DNA of 8,383 nt from Candidatus Bathyarchaeota archaeon (GCA_030627225.1 DAOUSM010000029.1:1-8383); one strand, 5' to 3'. Counted from the first letter of the stretch, positions 1-5,892 are shown. Translations and numbers: made by a program. Notes: generated by a model from the sequence alone, not told the origin.

Positions 1-1
1 A

Positions 2-406
2 CCGCGCAGTTTTACAGGCGTCATGGAAGACCCGCTAAGAGCTTTCGCCTATCTCGGAATCCTTGTTGCTTTTTGTGTTGTTTTTTCACTTACTTGGCTT
101 GAAGTCGGCGGTCTAGGACCGTCAACGGTGGCTAAACAGCTTGTTGGTGCTGGCATGCAGATTCCTGGATATAGACGCTCCGGAAAAGCCATTGAATCCA
201 TTCTTAAACGTTACATTCCCGCTGTCACTGTTCTCGGAGGAATAATCGTCGGATTGATTGCTGGCGTTTCGGATTTCTTCGGGGTTTTCGGCTCGGGAAT
301 GGGCATCCTGCTTTCCGTAGGTATAGTCTACCAATATTATCAGATACTAATGCGGGAAAGAGCTGCCGAGATGTATCCTGCTTTCAGACGGATATTTGGA
401 GGCTAA
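2..406 (+). CDS. secY: Preprotein translocase subunit SecY, C-terminal part (5' end outside window)
   Basis: This is the pore-forming subunit of the archaeal SecYE-beta (Sec61-type) protein-conducting channel in the cytoplasmic membrane. The frame is open from the window edge, so the ATG at 23 is internal and about 134 C-terminal residues are visible. They begin with PRSFTGV, which matches the segment before one of the last membrane helices. Next come a hydrophobic helix ending in TWLEVGG, a cytosolic loop with AKQL, GMQIPGYRR and the RYIP motif, and two final helices around VLGGIIVGLIAGVSDFFG and GSGMGILLSVGIVYQYYQI. This is the standard Sec61-alpha/SecY C-terminus, including the basic loop that contacts the ribosome. 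The stop lies 3 bases before the adenylate kinase start, and the GGAGG used by that gene is inside the secY end. The gene order secY-adkA supports the call. Nothing looks damaged apart from the window truncation. Confidence 0.96.
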   Translation, partial: PRSFTGVMEDPLRAFAYLGILVAFCVVFSLTWLEVGGLGPSTVAKQLVGAGMQIPGYRRSGKAIESILKRYIPAVTVLGGIIVGLIAGVSDFFGVFGSGMGILLSVGIVYQYYQILMRERAAEMYPAFRRIFGG

Positions 407-409
407 ACC

Positions 410-997
410 ATGAATAAGACAATTGTTGTTACAGGAATTCCGGGAACTGGGAAAACTACAGTTTGTAATGTTGTTGAGAAGCTTGCTAAAAAAGCTGGCG
501 TAGATGTTAATGTGATTAACTACGGAACAGTTATGGTGGAGAAGCTTCAGAAATATAAAAGGGATTTAGAAAGGGATGTTATGCGAAAAGCAAATTTGGA
601 TTTTCAACGTAAACTGCAAAGGGAAGTAGCTGAGGCAGTTTCAAAAAAAATTAGGCAGCTAAACGGCGTAAAAATCATTGACACGCATATGTCGATAAAA
701 ACTCTTGAGGGATATCTTCCAGGCTTACCGTTTCACGTTCTGCAACTCCTAAAACCTGAACTGTTCGTGCTTATAGAAGCCAAGCCAAGCGAAATATCGT
801 CAAGAAGAATGAAAGATGTCACTAGAAAAAGGGATGAAGCAATAGAAGAGGCTGTTAAGGAAGAACTACTATTTTCAAGACTTATGGCTGGAGCATGTGC
901 TATTCTAACAGGCGCGCCAGTAAAAATAGTTATTAATGCAGAGGGAAAACAGGAAGAAGCCGCAAAAGAAATATTAAAAGCCTTAGGAGTAATATAG
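410..997 (+). CDS. adkA: Archaeal adenylate kinase (AdkA)
   Basis: This cytosolic enzyme converts ATP plus AMP to two ADP. The 195-residue length matches the archaeal AdkA family, which is distinct from bacterial Adk. The Walker A loop GIPGTGKT is at residues 9-16. A DTH motif at 91-93 sits where the second strand/switch region is expected, and the arginine-rich lid segment RRMKDVTRKRDEA covers about 132-144. A GGAGG at 398-402 lies 7 bases before the ATG, which fixes the start. The gene follows secY by 3 bases and precedes the EMC3-like gene by 2, so the three are almost certainly one transcript. Placement of adkA directly after secY is a long-known archaeal arrangement. All key motifs look intact, and a different nucleotide kinase is unlikely. 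Confidence 0.94.
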   Translation: MNKTIVVTGIPGTGKTTVCNVVEKLAKKAGVDVNVINYGTVMVEKLQKYKRDLERDVMRKANLDFQRKLQREVAEAVSKKIRQLNGVKIIDTHMSIKTLEGYLPGLPFHVLQLLKPELFVLIEAKPSEISSRRMKDVTRKRDEAIEEAVKEELLFSRLMAGACAILTGAPVKIVINAEGKQEEAAKEILKALGVI

Positions 998-999
998 GA

Positions 1000-1491
1000 A
1001 TGCTTCCAGAGTTTCTACAGAATATCCCTTTTTCCACGATTTTCATATTTCTCCTAGCCGCTGCCATCTCTTTACTAACCTCACTGGCGAACCGTCTTTT
1101 AACAAACCCTGAAAAATCAAAGGCTTGGAGAAAGGAGATTGCAGAGTACAATGCAGAACTGCGCAAAGCCCAACGTAGTGGAGATAAAAAACGGTTGGAA
1201 AAACTCATGAAGAAGCAACAGTATATTTTGCAGCTTCAATCCAAAATGATGATGCAATCAATGAAAGTAATGCTAATTTTTATTGCTCCACTCATTATCA
1301 TGTGGCAAATTTTAGGTGGATTCTATTCTGGGCACGCTATCGCATACCTTCCAGGGCTTTCAGATATAGATGGTAACATTCTCTTGCCATTGATTGGACC
1401 TATTTCGTCTCTTTTATGGTGGTATATGCTATGCTCTTTCCTTTTTGGAACAATCTTTTCTCACTTGTTTGGGCTAGTAAGTGTGGAGTGA
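1000..1491 (+). CDS. EMC3/TMCO1-type (DUF106) membrane protein, Oxa1-superfamily insertase-like
   Basis: This 163-residue membrane protein has the DUF106 layout of archaeal Oxa1-superfamily members related to EMC3, GET1 and TMCO1, which help insert membrane proteins. A first hydrophobic helix spans about residues 12-34. A strongly charged cytosolic coiled coil spans about 38-82 and is rich in K, E, R and Q, with RKEIAEYNAELRKAQ and KKRLEKLMKKQQ. A methionine-rich helix spans about 83-107 (SKMMMQSMKVMLIF), and a final helix about 136-158. The three-helix plan with a coiled coil between helices 1 and 2 is diagnostic. The gene lies between adkA and rpl34e, its usual archaeal neighbours, downstream of secY. 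This fits a job beside the Sec channel during co-translational insertion. Membership of the family is clear from sequence; insertase activity is inferred from homologues. Confidence 0.9.
   Translation: MLPEFLQNIPFSTIFIFLLAAAISLLTSLANRLLTNPEKSKAWRKEIAEYNAELRKAQRSGDKKRLEKLMKKQQYILQLQSKMMMQSMKVMLIFIAPLIIMWQILGGFYSGHAIAYLPGLSDIDGNILLPLIGPISSLLWWYMLCSFLFGTIFSHLFGLVSVE
1485..1490 (+). promoter_or_regulatory. Ribosome binding site for rpl34e
   Basis: GGAGTG lies 6 bases before the ATG at 1497 and overlaps the stop codon of the EMC3-like gene. It resembles the archaeal GGAGGTGAT consensus. This decides the L34e start at 1497 rather than an upstream in-frame ATG at 1416, which would add 27 residues unlike any L34e and overlap the previous gene. 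Confidence 0.7.
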
Positions 1492-1496
1492 TTGGA

Positions 1497-1766
1497 ATGC
1501 CTAGACCTTCTCAGCGTACCCGAAGTAAAAAACGTGTGAACAAAGCTTTACCAGGAGGCGGCAAAGGAGTCCATTACAAGCGAGAGGTTAGCGCTTTGCC
1601 ACGCTGTTACCTTTGCGGTCAACCTTTAGCTGGAATTCCACACCTTTCCACATCAGAAATACGTAAACTAAACAGAAGTAAAAGAAGGATTTGGCGCATC
1701 TACGGAGGACAATTATGCCATAACTGTCTCAAAAAGGCCTTGAAACAAGCTGCAAGAACACTTTAA
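1497..1766 (+). CDS. rpl34e: Large ribosomal subunit protein eL34 (L34e)
   Basis: This is an 89-residue basic protein of the archaeal/eukaryotic 50S/60S subunit. It begins MPRPSQRTRSKK, the classic L34e N-terminus (MPRP plus a basic RSRS-like run). It continues with a LPGGGKGVHYKRE segment and a four-cysteine zinc-binding site: C37-x2-C40 in CYLCG, and C74-x2-C77 in GGQLCHNC. The family-typical YGG(Q/Y)LC precedes the second pair. Length and cysteine spacing match archaeal homologues. The start at 1497 is chosen for the MPRP match and the ribosome binding site that overlaps the upstream stop. It lies in the secY-adkA-EMC3 operon and is followed after 24 bases by the cytidylate-kinase-family gene. 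Confidence 0.95.
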   Translation: MPRPSQRTRSKKRVNKALPGGGKGVHYKREVSALPRCYLCGQPLAGIPHLSTSEIRKLNRSKRRIWRIYGGQLCHNCLKKALKQAARTL

Positions 1767-1790
1767 CGTTAAGTTGAGGCTTCTTAAACA

Positions 1791-2381
1791 ATGGTTAAGG
1801 AACCCGTAGTTGTCTGCGTTTGCGGAATGGCTGGAAGTGGAAAAAGCACCGTAGCGAAAAGACTAGCTGAAAAGTATGGGCTTAAATACTATTCAGGTGG
1901 AGACGCACTAAAGGCTCTAGCCCTAGAACAAGGTTACAGGCGCCTTGAACATGGATGGTGGGAAAGCGAAGAGGGAATACGCTTTCTAGAGAAAAGGGGT
2001 AAAGACCCCAAATTCGACAAGATGGTTGATGAAAAACTTTTGAAACTGGCACAGCAAGGAAACGTCATATTAGACAGCTGGACCATGCCTTGGCTTCTTA
2101 AAAAAGGTTTCAAGATATGGTTGGATGCTTCCGTAGAGAGTAGAGCCAAAAGAATAGCTAAACGAGACGGGATAAGCGTCGAAAAGGCCATAAAGGCATT
2201 AGAAAGCAAGGAAGAAAAGACAAAAACCATCTATAAGAAGCTCTACGGCTTCAAATTGGGAGAAGATTTCACACCCTTCCATCTAATATTAGATACAAAC
2301 GATTTGAACGAGGAGGAAGTTTTCCTGATTCTATGCATGGTAATAGACAATGTCGTTCTAAAATCTTCTAAAGATTGTTAA
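1791..2381 (+). CDS. cmk: Cytidylate kinase family protein
   Basis: This 196-residue P-loop NMP kinase is most like archaeal CMP kinase, which phosphorylates CMP/dCMP. The Walker A loop GMAGSGKST is at residues 12-20, followed by SGGD (35-38) in the NMP-binding region. The lid region contains SRAKRIAKRDG at about 117-127, and the end contains FHLILDTNDL. The position after rpl34e is where archaeal cmk is found. One oddity is that the segment usually read as V-x-E/D-G-R-x-x-G, whose arginine contacts the CMP phosphate in bacterial CMP kinase, reads ILDSWTMPWL at about 93-102 with no arginine. The protein is also slightly longer than usual, with an extra stretch around GWWESEEGIRF. The kinase fold is certain and the position supports cmk, but substrate choice should be held less firmly. 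Only a weak TTGAGG lies upstream. The gene is the last recognisable member of the operon. Confidence 0.82.
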   Translation: MVKEPVVVCVCGMAGSGKSTVAKRLAEKYGLKYYSGGDALKALALEQGYRRLEHGWWESEEGIRFLEKRGKDPKFDKMVDEKLLKLAQQGNVILDSWTMPWLLKKGFKIWLDASVESRAKRIAKRDGISVEKAIKALESKEEKTKTIYKKLYGFKLGEDFTPFHLILDTNDLNEEEVFLILCMVIDNVVLKSSKDC

Positions 2382-2446
2382 AAACTTTACAAAATGCTGG
2401 ATTTTAGGCTCTATGCATAAATCTTAAAACGTCTGAGTTATTCTTC

Positions 2447-2454
2447 TATATTAT
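2447..2454 (+). promoter_or_regulatory. TATA box, probably for a leaderless transcript
   Basis: TATATTAT is centred about 24 bases before the ATG at 2475. In archaea this spacing puts the transcription start on or next to the start codon, which fits a leaderless message. No ribosome binding site precedes 2475, which agrees. The call rests on sequence resemblance and spacing only. Confidence 0.5.
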
Positions 2455-2474
2455 TGTTCTATAATTAACTTCTA

Positions 2475-2661
2475 ATGGAAGCGTTAGGAGTGGGAGAGGC
2501 TTCGCTTAGGAAGGACGCTGGACCCAGAATGATAATGGATAATGTCCTTGCTGTGCCAAGGCTTCAAATGGATATGGAAGAAGAAAAGCTTGTACTAGAC
2601 CAAGCACTTCTCGAAAAAAATAGCTGAAGTTCTTGCTATTTTACTAAACTTAGAGGCATAA
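2475..2661 (+). pseudogene. Small unrecognised ORF, apparently frameshifted at an A7 run
   Basis: I do not recognise this gene. From the ATG at 2475 the frame gives 50 residues, beginning MEALGVGEASLRKDAGP and ending ALLEKNS, with a stop at 2625-2627. The run of seven A at 2614-2620 lies just before that stop. Moving to the +1 frame there gives LLEKIAEVLAILLNLEA before a stop at 2659-2661. This is a smooth amphipathic continuation and looks more natural than the short ending. The full reading would be about 61 residues, with an acidic middle (MDMEEEKLVLD) and a leucine-rich tail. Three explanations remain open: a homopolymer sequencing error, a true mutation, or programmed slippage. It has its own TATA box at leaderless spacing and lies alone between the secY operon and a glycosyltransferase. 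It may also be a chance ORF. Confidence 0.35.
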
Positions 2662-2708
2662 GATAGTTTATCATATCCTCATTTCAACTTGAATTGGTGA
2701 AACATTAC

Positions 2709-2717
2709 ATTTTTAAC
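2709..2717 (+). promoter_or_regulatory. Possible TATA box for the glycosyltransferase gene
   Basis: ATTTTTAAC is centred about 30 bases before the ATG at 2743. No ribosome binding site is visible in between, so a leaderless or very short-leader transcript would fit. The region is AT-rich throughout, so a chance match is quite possible. Confidence 0.3.
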
Positions 2718-2742
2718 TTCTGTTTACATTTCAAGTTTTAGA

Positions 2743-3561
2743 ATGTTAACAGAAGGTTACCATGTCTCAGTTCTTATCCGGACAAGGGATGTAGAGAGGC
2801 GTTTCCACGAACTCTTGTGGAGACTGGCCTGTCAAACGCTGCAACCTTTAGAACTGGTGGTTGTGGATAACTTTTCATCGAAGAGTAAACTGGATGAGAT
2901 GGTTAATCTTTTGTCAATGATTAAAAGGAAATTATTTGGTGATAAGATTCGCTTGAAACTCGTTCCAATAACCGACAAGGAATTTTCACATGCTTACTCC
3001 ACAAATGTGGGGATTTTTGTTGCAGAATGTGATCTTGTTTGTATAACAAACGGGCATTCTTTGCCTTCCTCAGAGGAGTGGCTTGAAAGTGGGGTTGCCC
3101 ATTTTAAAAGTCTGGATGTTGCTGGTGTAGGAGGTTACTCCACTCCTCATGAAGATGGAACCATTTGGGAGAAAATTGCATATGACTGGGGATGGAAAAG
3201 GCTTAACGAGTTAAGTAAGGCTTATGTTAAAGACAACTATTTTTCAACTGTGAACTGTATTCTCAGGAGATCGTTATGGGAAGATTATCCCTTCGACGAG
3301 AAACTGCCTAACAAAATTCCTCACGCAAGAGAGTTTGGCGGAGAAGACTACGATTGGGCGAGGGAGATGCTTGCCAGAGGCTACAAGATAGTTGTAGAAC
3401 CGAAATTCGATGCTTATCATTCTCATGGAGAACCACTTTCACAACTCGTTTCAAAATATTTTATTTGGCGCCGAATCAGAAAAAAGGTTAAGTCATTTAA
3501 GAGACCGAGAAAGTCCTACACTAAACTTGAGATCATGAAACCTCTGCACTATAATCTTTAA
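2743..3561 (+). CDS. Family 2 (GT-A fold) glycosyltransferase
   Basis: This 272-residue protein transfers a sugar from a nucleotide-sugar donor. The acceptor cannot be told. The opening VSVLIRTRD (8-16) and the strand/turn LELVVVDNFSS (36-46) form the donor-nucleotide half of a GT-A domain. FSHAYSTNVGIFVAECDLVCITNGHSLP (81-108) aligns with the FGxARNxG...FLxxDxxP block. GGEDYDWAREMLARGY (199-214) supplies the acidic base region, and YHSHGE (225-230) lies near the C-terminus. A very basic tail follows (RRIRKKVKSFKRPRKS, about 243-258), perhaps for membrane contact. The metal-binding DxD is replaced by N103-G104-H105. A histidine variant at this place occurs in some rhamnosyltransferase-like GT2 enzymes, so this need not mean inactivity. 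There is no signal peptide or membrane helix. It is not in an obvious operon. Confidence 0.85.
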   Translation: MLTEGYHVSVLIRTRDVERRFHELLWRLACQTLQPLELVVVDNFSSKSKLDEMVNLLSMIKRKLFGDKIRLKLVPITDKEFSHAYSTNVGIFVAECDLVCITNGHSLPSSEEWLESGVAHFKSLDVAGVGGYSTPHEDGTIWEKIAYDWGWKRLNELSKAYVKDNYFSTVNCILRRSLWEDYPFDEKLPNKIPHAREFGGEDYDWAREMLARGYKIVVEPKFDAYHSHGEPLSQLVSKYFIWRRIRKKVKSFKRPRKSYTKLEIMKPLHYNL

Positions 3562-3613
3562 CTCACATAACGAATCAGAATAAATCACTTTTTCATATCA
3601 AACTTTCCAAACA

Positions 3614-3621
3614 GATAAAAA
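3614..3621 (+). promoter_or_regulatory. Possible TATA box for the threonine-synthase-like/PadR gene
   Basis: GATAAAAA lies about 37 bases before the ATG at 3655, leaving a short leader that holds GGAG at 3644-3647, 7 bases from the start codon. A T-rich tract (CTTTTTC, about 3588-3594) upstream may end the preceding transcript. The match to a TATA box is modest. Confidence 0.35.
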
Positions 3622-3654
3622 TCAAGACTACGAATAGTTTGATGGAGCGTAGAA

Positions 3655-5058
3655 ATGGCCTTTCTGCAATGTAACGAGTGCAAAGCAAAGTTTGCAGAAT
3701 ACCCTCCTCAATATAGTTGTGGAAAATGCGGAGGCATGCTGGAGTACAGATATGATTATGGAAAGCTAAGAAAAATTAGGTTTCGCGGTCCCTTCAACTT
3801 TTGGAGATATAGAAGACTTCTGCCAAAAGTTAAGAATATTGTCTCTATGGGGGAGGGTGGAACCCTGCTTCATAAGGCAAAAAGGCTGGCAAGACAGACA
3901 AAATTAAACAATGTTTATCTTAAGGATGAAACTAGAAACCCGACAAATTCCTTCAGAGATAGATGTGCAACATTATTGGTTTCAAACGCTGTGGATCTCA
4001 AACGCAAAGCCGTCATTTGCGCCACAAATGGAAATCTTGGAGCCTCTTTAGCTGCATACTGCGGCAAGGCTGAATTAACATGCCACATAATAGTCCCAAA
4101 AATTGTTGACATGGGAAAGCTGGCTCAGATGCTCATATATGACGCCGTGATTGAAGAGCACGGAGAAATAGTGGACGAATCAATAAAAAAGGCTGAGGAA
4201 ATAGCTAAAGAAACGGGATGGTACCAAGCCACAGCCGAGTTGAATCCACTAGTTATAGAAGCACAGAAAACAGTAGCCTATGAAATCTTTGAACAACTCG
4301 GTGTCCCAGACTGGATAATAGTTTCAATGGGAAGCGGCGGAACAATTTATTCTATCTGGAAAGGCTTCCAAGAGCTACGTACAATAGGAAAAATCAACTC
4401 GCTGCCAAGAATGGTTGGAGTCCAAGCTGAAGGATGCTCACCCATAGTCAACGCATACCTAAAGAATATACAAGAACCAGTTCTCAAAACCAAACCGTTC
4501 ACTCATGCCCTTGCAATACTTGTTAGGAATCCATTCCATGGGAAACTGGCACTTCAAGCAATTAAAGAGTCGAAAGGAGTGGCTGTTTCCGTCTCCGACC
4601 AAGAAATCTTCGTGGCAGAGCAGGAAGTCGCTAAGCTCGAAGGAATATTCGCAGAACCAGCAAGCTCCGCAACAATAGCAGCTCTTAAAAAATTGGCAAG
4701 TCAAAATTTAATCGACAAAAAGGACAGAGTTGTGTGTTTAATAACCGGTAGCGGACTTAAAGCAACAGATGTTCTCCAAGCCTTAACCAAGAAAAGAAAG
4801 ACAGCGGTTGTCGGTTTAGAACTCAGCACCAAAGAGAAGATTCTGCGTATCCTCAGCCAGAAAGACACATATGGATACGAGTTATGGAAAAAAATTGGCA
4901 AGATCATGACTCGCGGGGCCATTTACCAACACTTAAACGAGCTTGAAGAACGGGATTTAACCTCCTCTTATAGAAGAAATGGCAAGAAATTCTTCAAAAT
5001 CACTCATCGCGGGAGCAAAGTGCTGCAATCTATTGACGAGTTGAAAAAGTTGCTTTAA
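3655..5058 (+). CDS. Threonine-synthase-like protein fused to a PadR-type winged helix; PLP lysine replaced by Arg
   Basis: This 467-residue protein has three parts. A zinc ribbon (C6-x2-C9, C22-x2-C25) opens it, as in many threonine synthases. Residues about 60-380 form a fold-type II PLP-enzyme domain. It has GEGGTLL (66-72), KDETRNPTNSF (90-100), the loop ATNGNLGAS (123-131), the phosphate cup GSGGT (226-230) and TGSGLK (364-369). In threonine synthases the fourth segment ends SFKDR, and its lysine binds PLP as a Schiff base. Here it reads SFRDR, with Arg101 encoded by AGA at 3955-3957. Residues about 391-467 are a PadR-like winged helix: KILRILSQKDTYGYELWKK, then TRGAIYQHLNELEERDL as recognition helix, then a KKFFKITHRG wing. 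Ordinary threonine synthase lacks this domain. The likely reading is a transcription regulator made from a dead or altered enzyme, possibly sensing PLP, O-phosphohomoserine or an amino acid. An active enzyme with an unusual residue remains possible. GGAG at 3644-3647 supports the start. The downstream ECF gene has a palindrome at its promoter. Confidence 0.85.
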   Translation: MAFLQCNECKAKFAEYPPQYSCGKCGGMLEYRYDYGKLRKIRFRGPFNFWRYRRLLPKVKNIVSMGEGGTLLHKAKRLARQTKLNNVYLKDETRNPTNSFRDRCATLLVSNAVDLKRKAVICATNGNLGASLAAYCGKAELTCHIIVPKIVDMGKLAQMLIYDAVIEEHGEIVDESIKKAEEIAKETGWYQATAELNPLVIEAQKTVAYEIFEQLGVPDWIIVSMGSGGTIYSIWKGFQELRTIGKINSLPRMVGVQAEGCSPIVNAYLKNIQEPVLKTKPFTHALAILVRNPFHGKLALQAIKESKGVAVSVSDQEIFVAEQEVAKLEGIFAEPASSATIAALKKLASQNLIDKKDRVVCLITGSGLKATDVLQALTKKRKTAVVGLELSTKEKILRILSQKDTYGYELWKKIGKIMTRGAIYQHLNELEERDLTSSYRRNGKKFFKITHRGSKVLQSIDELKKLL

Positions 5059-5070
5059 AATTGCAGCAAA

Positions 5071-5080
5071 ATTTAATAAT
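5071..5080 (+). promoter_or_regulatory. TATA box for the ECF transporter gene
   Basis: ATTTAATAAT follows an A-rich GCAAA (5066-5070) that could be the TFB recognition element. The expected transcription start is about 25-28 bases downstream, near 5100-5103. This leaves a leader of roughly 10 bases before the GTG at 5113. It lies just after the stop of the PadR fusion gene, so the transporter probably has its own promoter. Confidence 0.55.
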
Positions 5081-5100
5081 AGTATAGTAGCAACTATACT
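5081..5100 (+). promoter_or_regulatory. Perfect palindromic operator candidate
   Basis: AGTATAGT-AGCA-ACTATACT is an inverted repeat with two perfect 8-base arms and a 4-base centre. It starts right after the TATA box and ends at the expected transcription start. A bound dimer there would block RNA polymerase, the common mode of archaeal repression. No T-run follows, so it is not a typical terminator. The adjacent gene encodes a winged-helix protein of a family that binds as dimers to inverted repeats, which makes that protein the first candidate to bind here. Binding is inferred. Confidence 0.6.
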
Positions 5101-5112
5101 ATGGTGTCTTGA

Positions 5113-5865
5113 GTGCCTAGAAATGTCAAGGCAACAGCAACCACGAAAACGACTATAACAGCAGTTTTCACAGCTTTAGTTTGCGTAGCCACAATGGTTT
5201 TCACAATTTACGTGCCGAGCACAAGGGGATTCTTTAACATTGGCGAAACTATGGTGTATATGGCAGCACTGCTTTTTGGTCCATTTGTTGGCGCTTTCGC
5301 TGGTGGTGTAGGCTCTATGTTCGCGGATATACTCCTTGGCTACTACTACTACGCGCCAGCTACTTTAGTGATTAAAGCATTAGAGGGGGGACTGGTAGGT
5401 TTTCTCAACCGTAAGAAACATCTTTTTTCTGAATCTTACACTAAACGTGAATGGAAAATCTTTACTGCTGAAATTGGGGTTCTTATTGGGGCTTTAGTAA
5501 GCCTCATAGGTTTCCTATATTACAGCGGCATAGTAGAATTCTACTCAGGTGTTCCTCCACCAGAAAGCCCTACGTCAATAATATTTATTCCGGTGGAATT
5601 CTGGTTTGGTCTAGGTGTTTTTGTTACATTACTAATAGCCGCTGTTGCTTTCATTTCTGAACCAGAATTTGGATGGATGGTCATCTCAACAATTTTCGGA
5701 GGCTTGCTCATGGTTGCGGGCTACTTCCTTTATGAACAGTTATTCCTCGGAGTCTTTGCACTCGCTGAAGTCCCGGTGAACATTGGACAAATGACAATAG
5801 GAGTAATTGTAGCAACACCAATAGTAAAAGTTATTCAACGTACCCTGCCGCAACTTAAAAGCTGA
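5113..5865 (+). CDS. ECF-type vitamin transporter, substrate-binding S component
   Basis: This 250-residue membrane protein is the specificity subunit of an energy-coupling-factor importer. N-terminal features are an AVFTALVCVATMVFTIYVP helix (about 17-35), then FNIGETMVYMAALLFGPFVGAFAGGVGSMFADILLGY (41-77), then YAPATLVIKALEGGLVGFL (80-98). The C-terminal GGLLMVAGYFLYEQLFLG (196-213) and EVPVNIGQ (219-226) also match the DUF1393/ECF riboflavin-type S-component family. Between these blocks an extra stretch (about 100-185) carries probably two more hydrophobic segments, making it longer than the usual 170-200 residues. The substrate is not readable; a vitamin or precursor is expected. The start is GTG, with GGTG at 5103-5106 as a possible ribosome binding site. 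The A and T subunits are not in this window. A palindrome overlaps the promoter, and the AIR-synthase-like gene begins 31 bases after the stop. Confidence 0.88.
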   Translation: MPRNVKATATTKTTITAVFTALVCVATMVFTIYVPSTRGFFNIGETMVYMAALLFGPFVGAFAGGVGSMFADILLGYYYYAPATLVIKALEGGLVGFLNRKKHLFSESYTKREWKIFTAEIGVLIGALVSLIGFLYYSGIVEFYSGVPPPESPTSIIFIPVEFWFGLGVFVTLLIAAVAFISEPEFGWMVISTIFGGLLMVAGYFLYEQLFLGVFALAEVPVNIGQMTIGVIVATPIVKVIQRTLPQLKS

Positions 5866-5885
5866 AGATCTACGATACTTGCTTA

Positions 5886-5892
5886 GAGGCGG
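5886..5892 (+). promoter_or_regulatory. Ribosome binding site for the AIR-synthase-like gene
   Basis: GAGGCGG lies just before the ATG at 5897, with GAGG 7 bases from it. This favours the start at 5897 over an in-frame TTG at 5879, which would place this motif inside the coding region. Confidence 0.6.

Larger units (their letters stand above)
2382..2742. other. Gene-poor spacer after the secY operon
   Basis: These 361 bases hold no long gene. AT-rich sequence follows cmk, then comes a TATA-like box at 2447-2454 and a short ORF starting at 2475. A further AT-rich stretch contains a possible promoter for the glycosyltransferase at 2743. I see no tRNA, no convincing stem-loop terminator, and no sign of the L14e or Cbf5 genes often found here in archaea. 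Confidence 0.7.

Noticed and set aside
1416..1496. In-frame upstream extension of the L34e reading
   Set aside because: It overlaps the EMC3-like gene, has no L34e-like residues, and the MPRP start at 1497 has its own GGAG site overlapping the previous stop.
5081..5100. Stem-loop terminator for the PadR fusion gene
   Set aside because: The hairpin is AT-rich, no T-run follows it, and it sits exactly in the downstream promoter, so an operator is the better reading.
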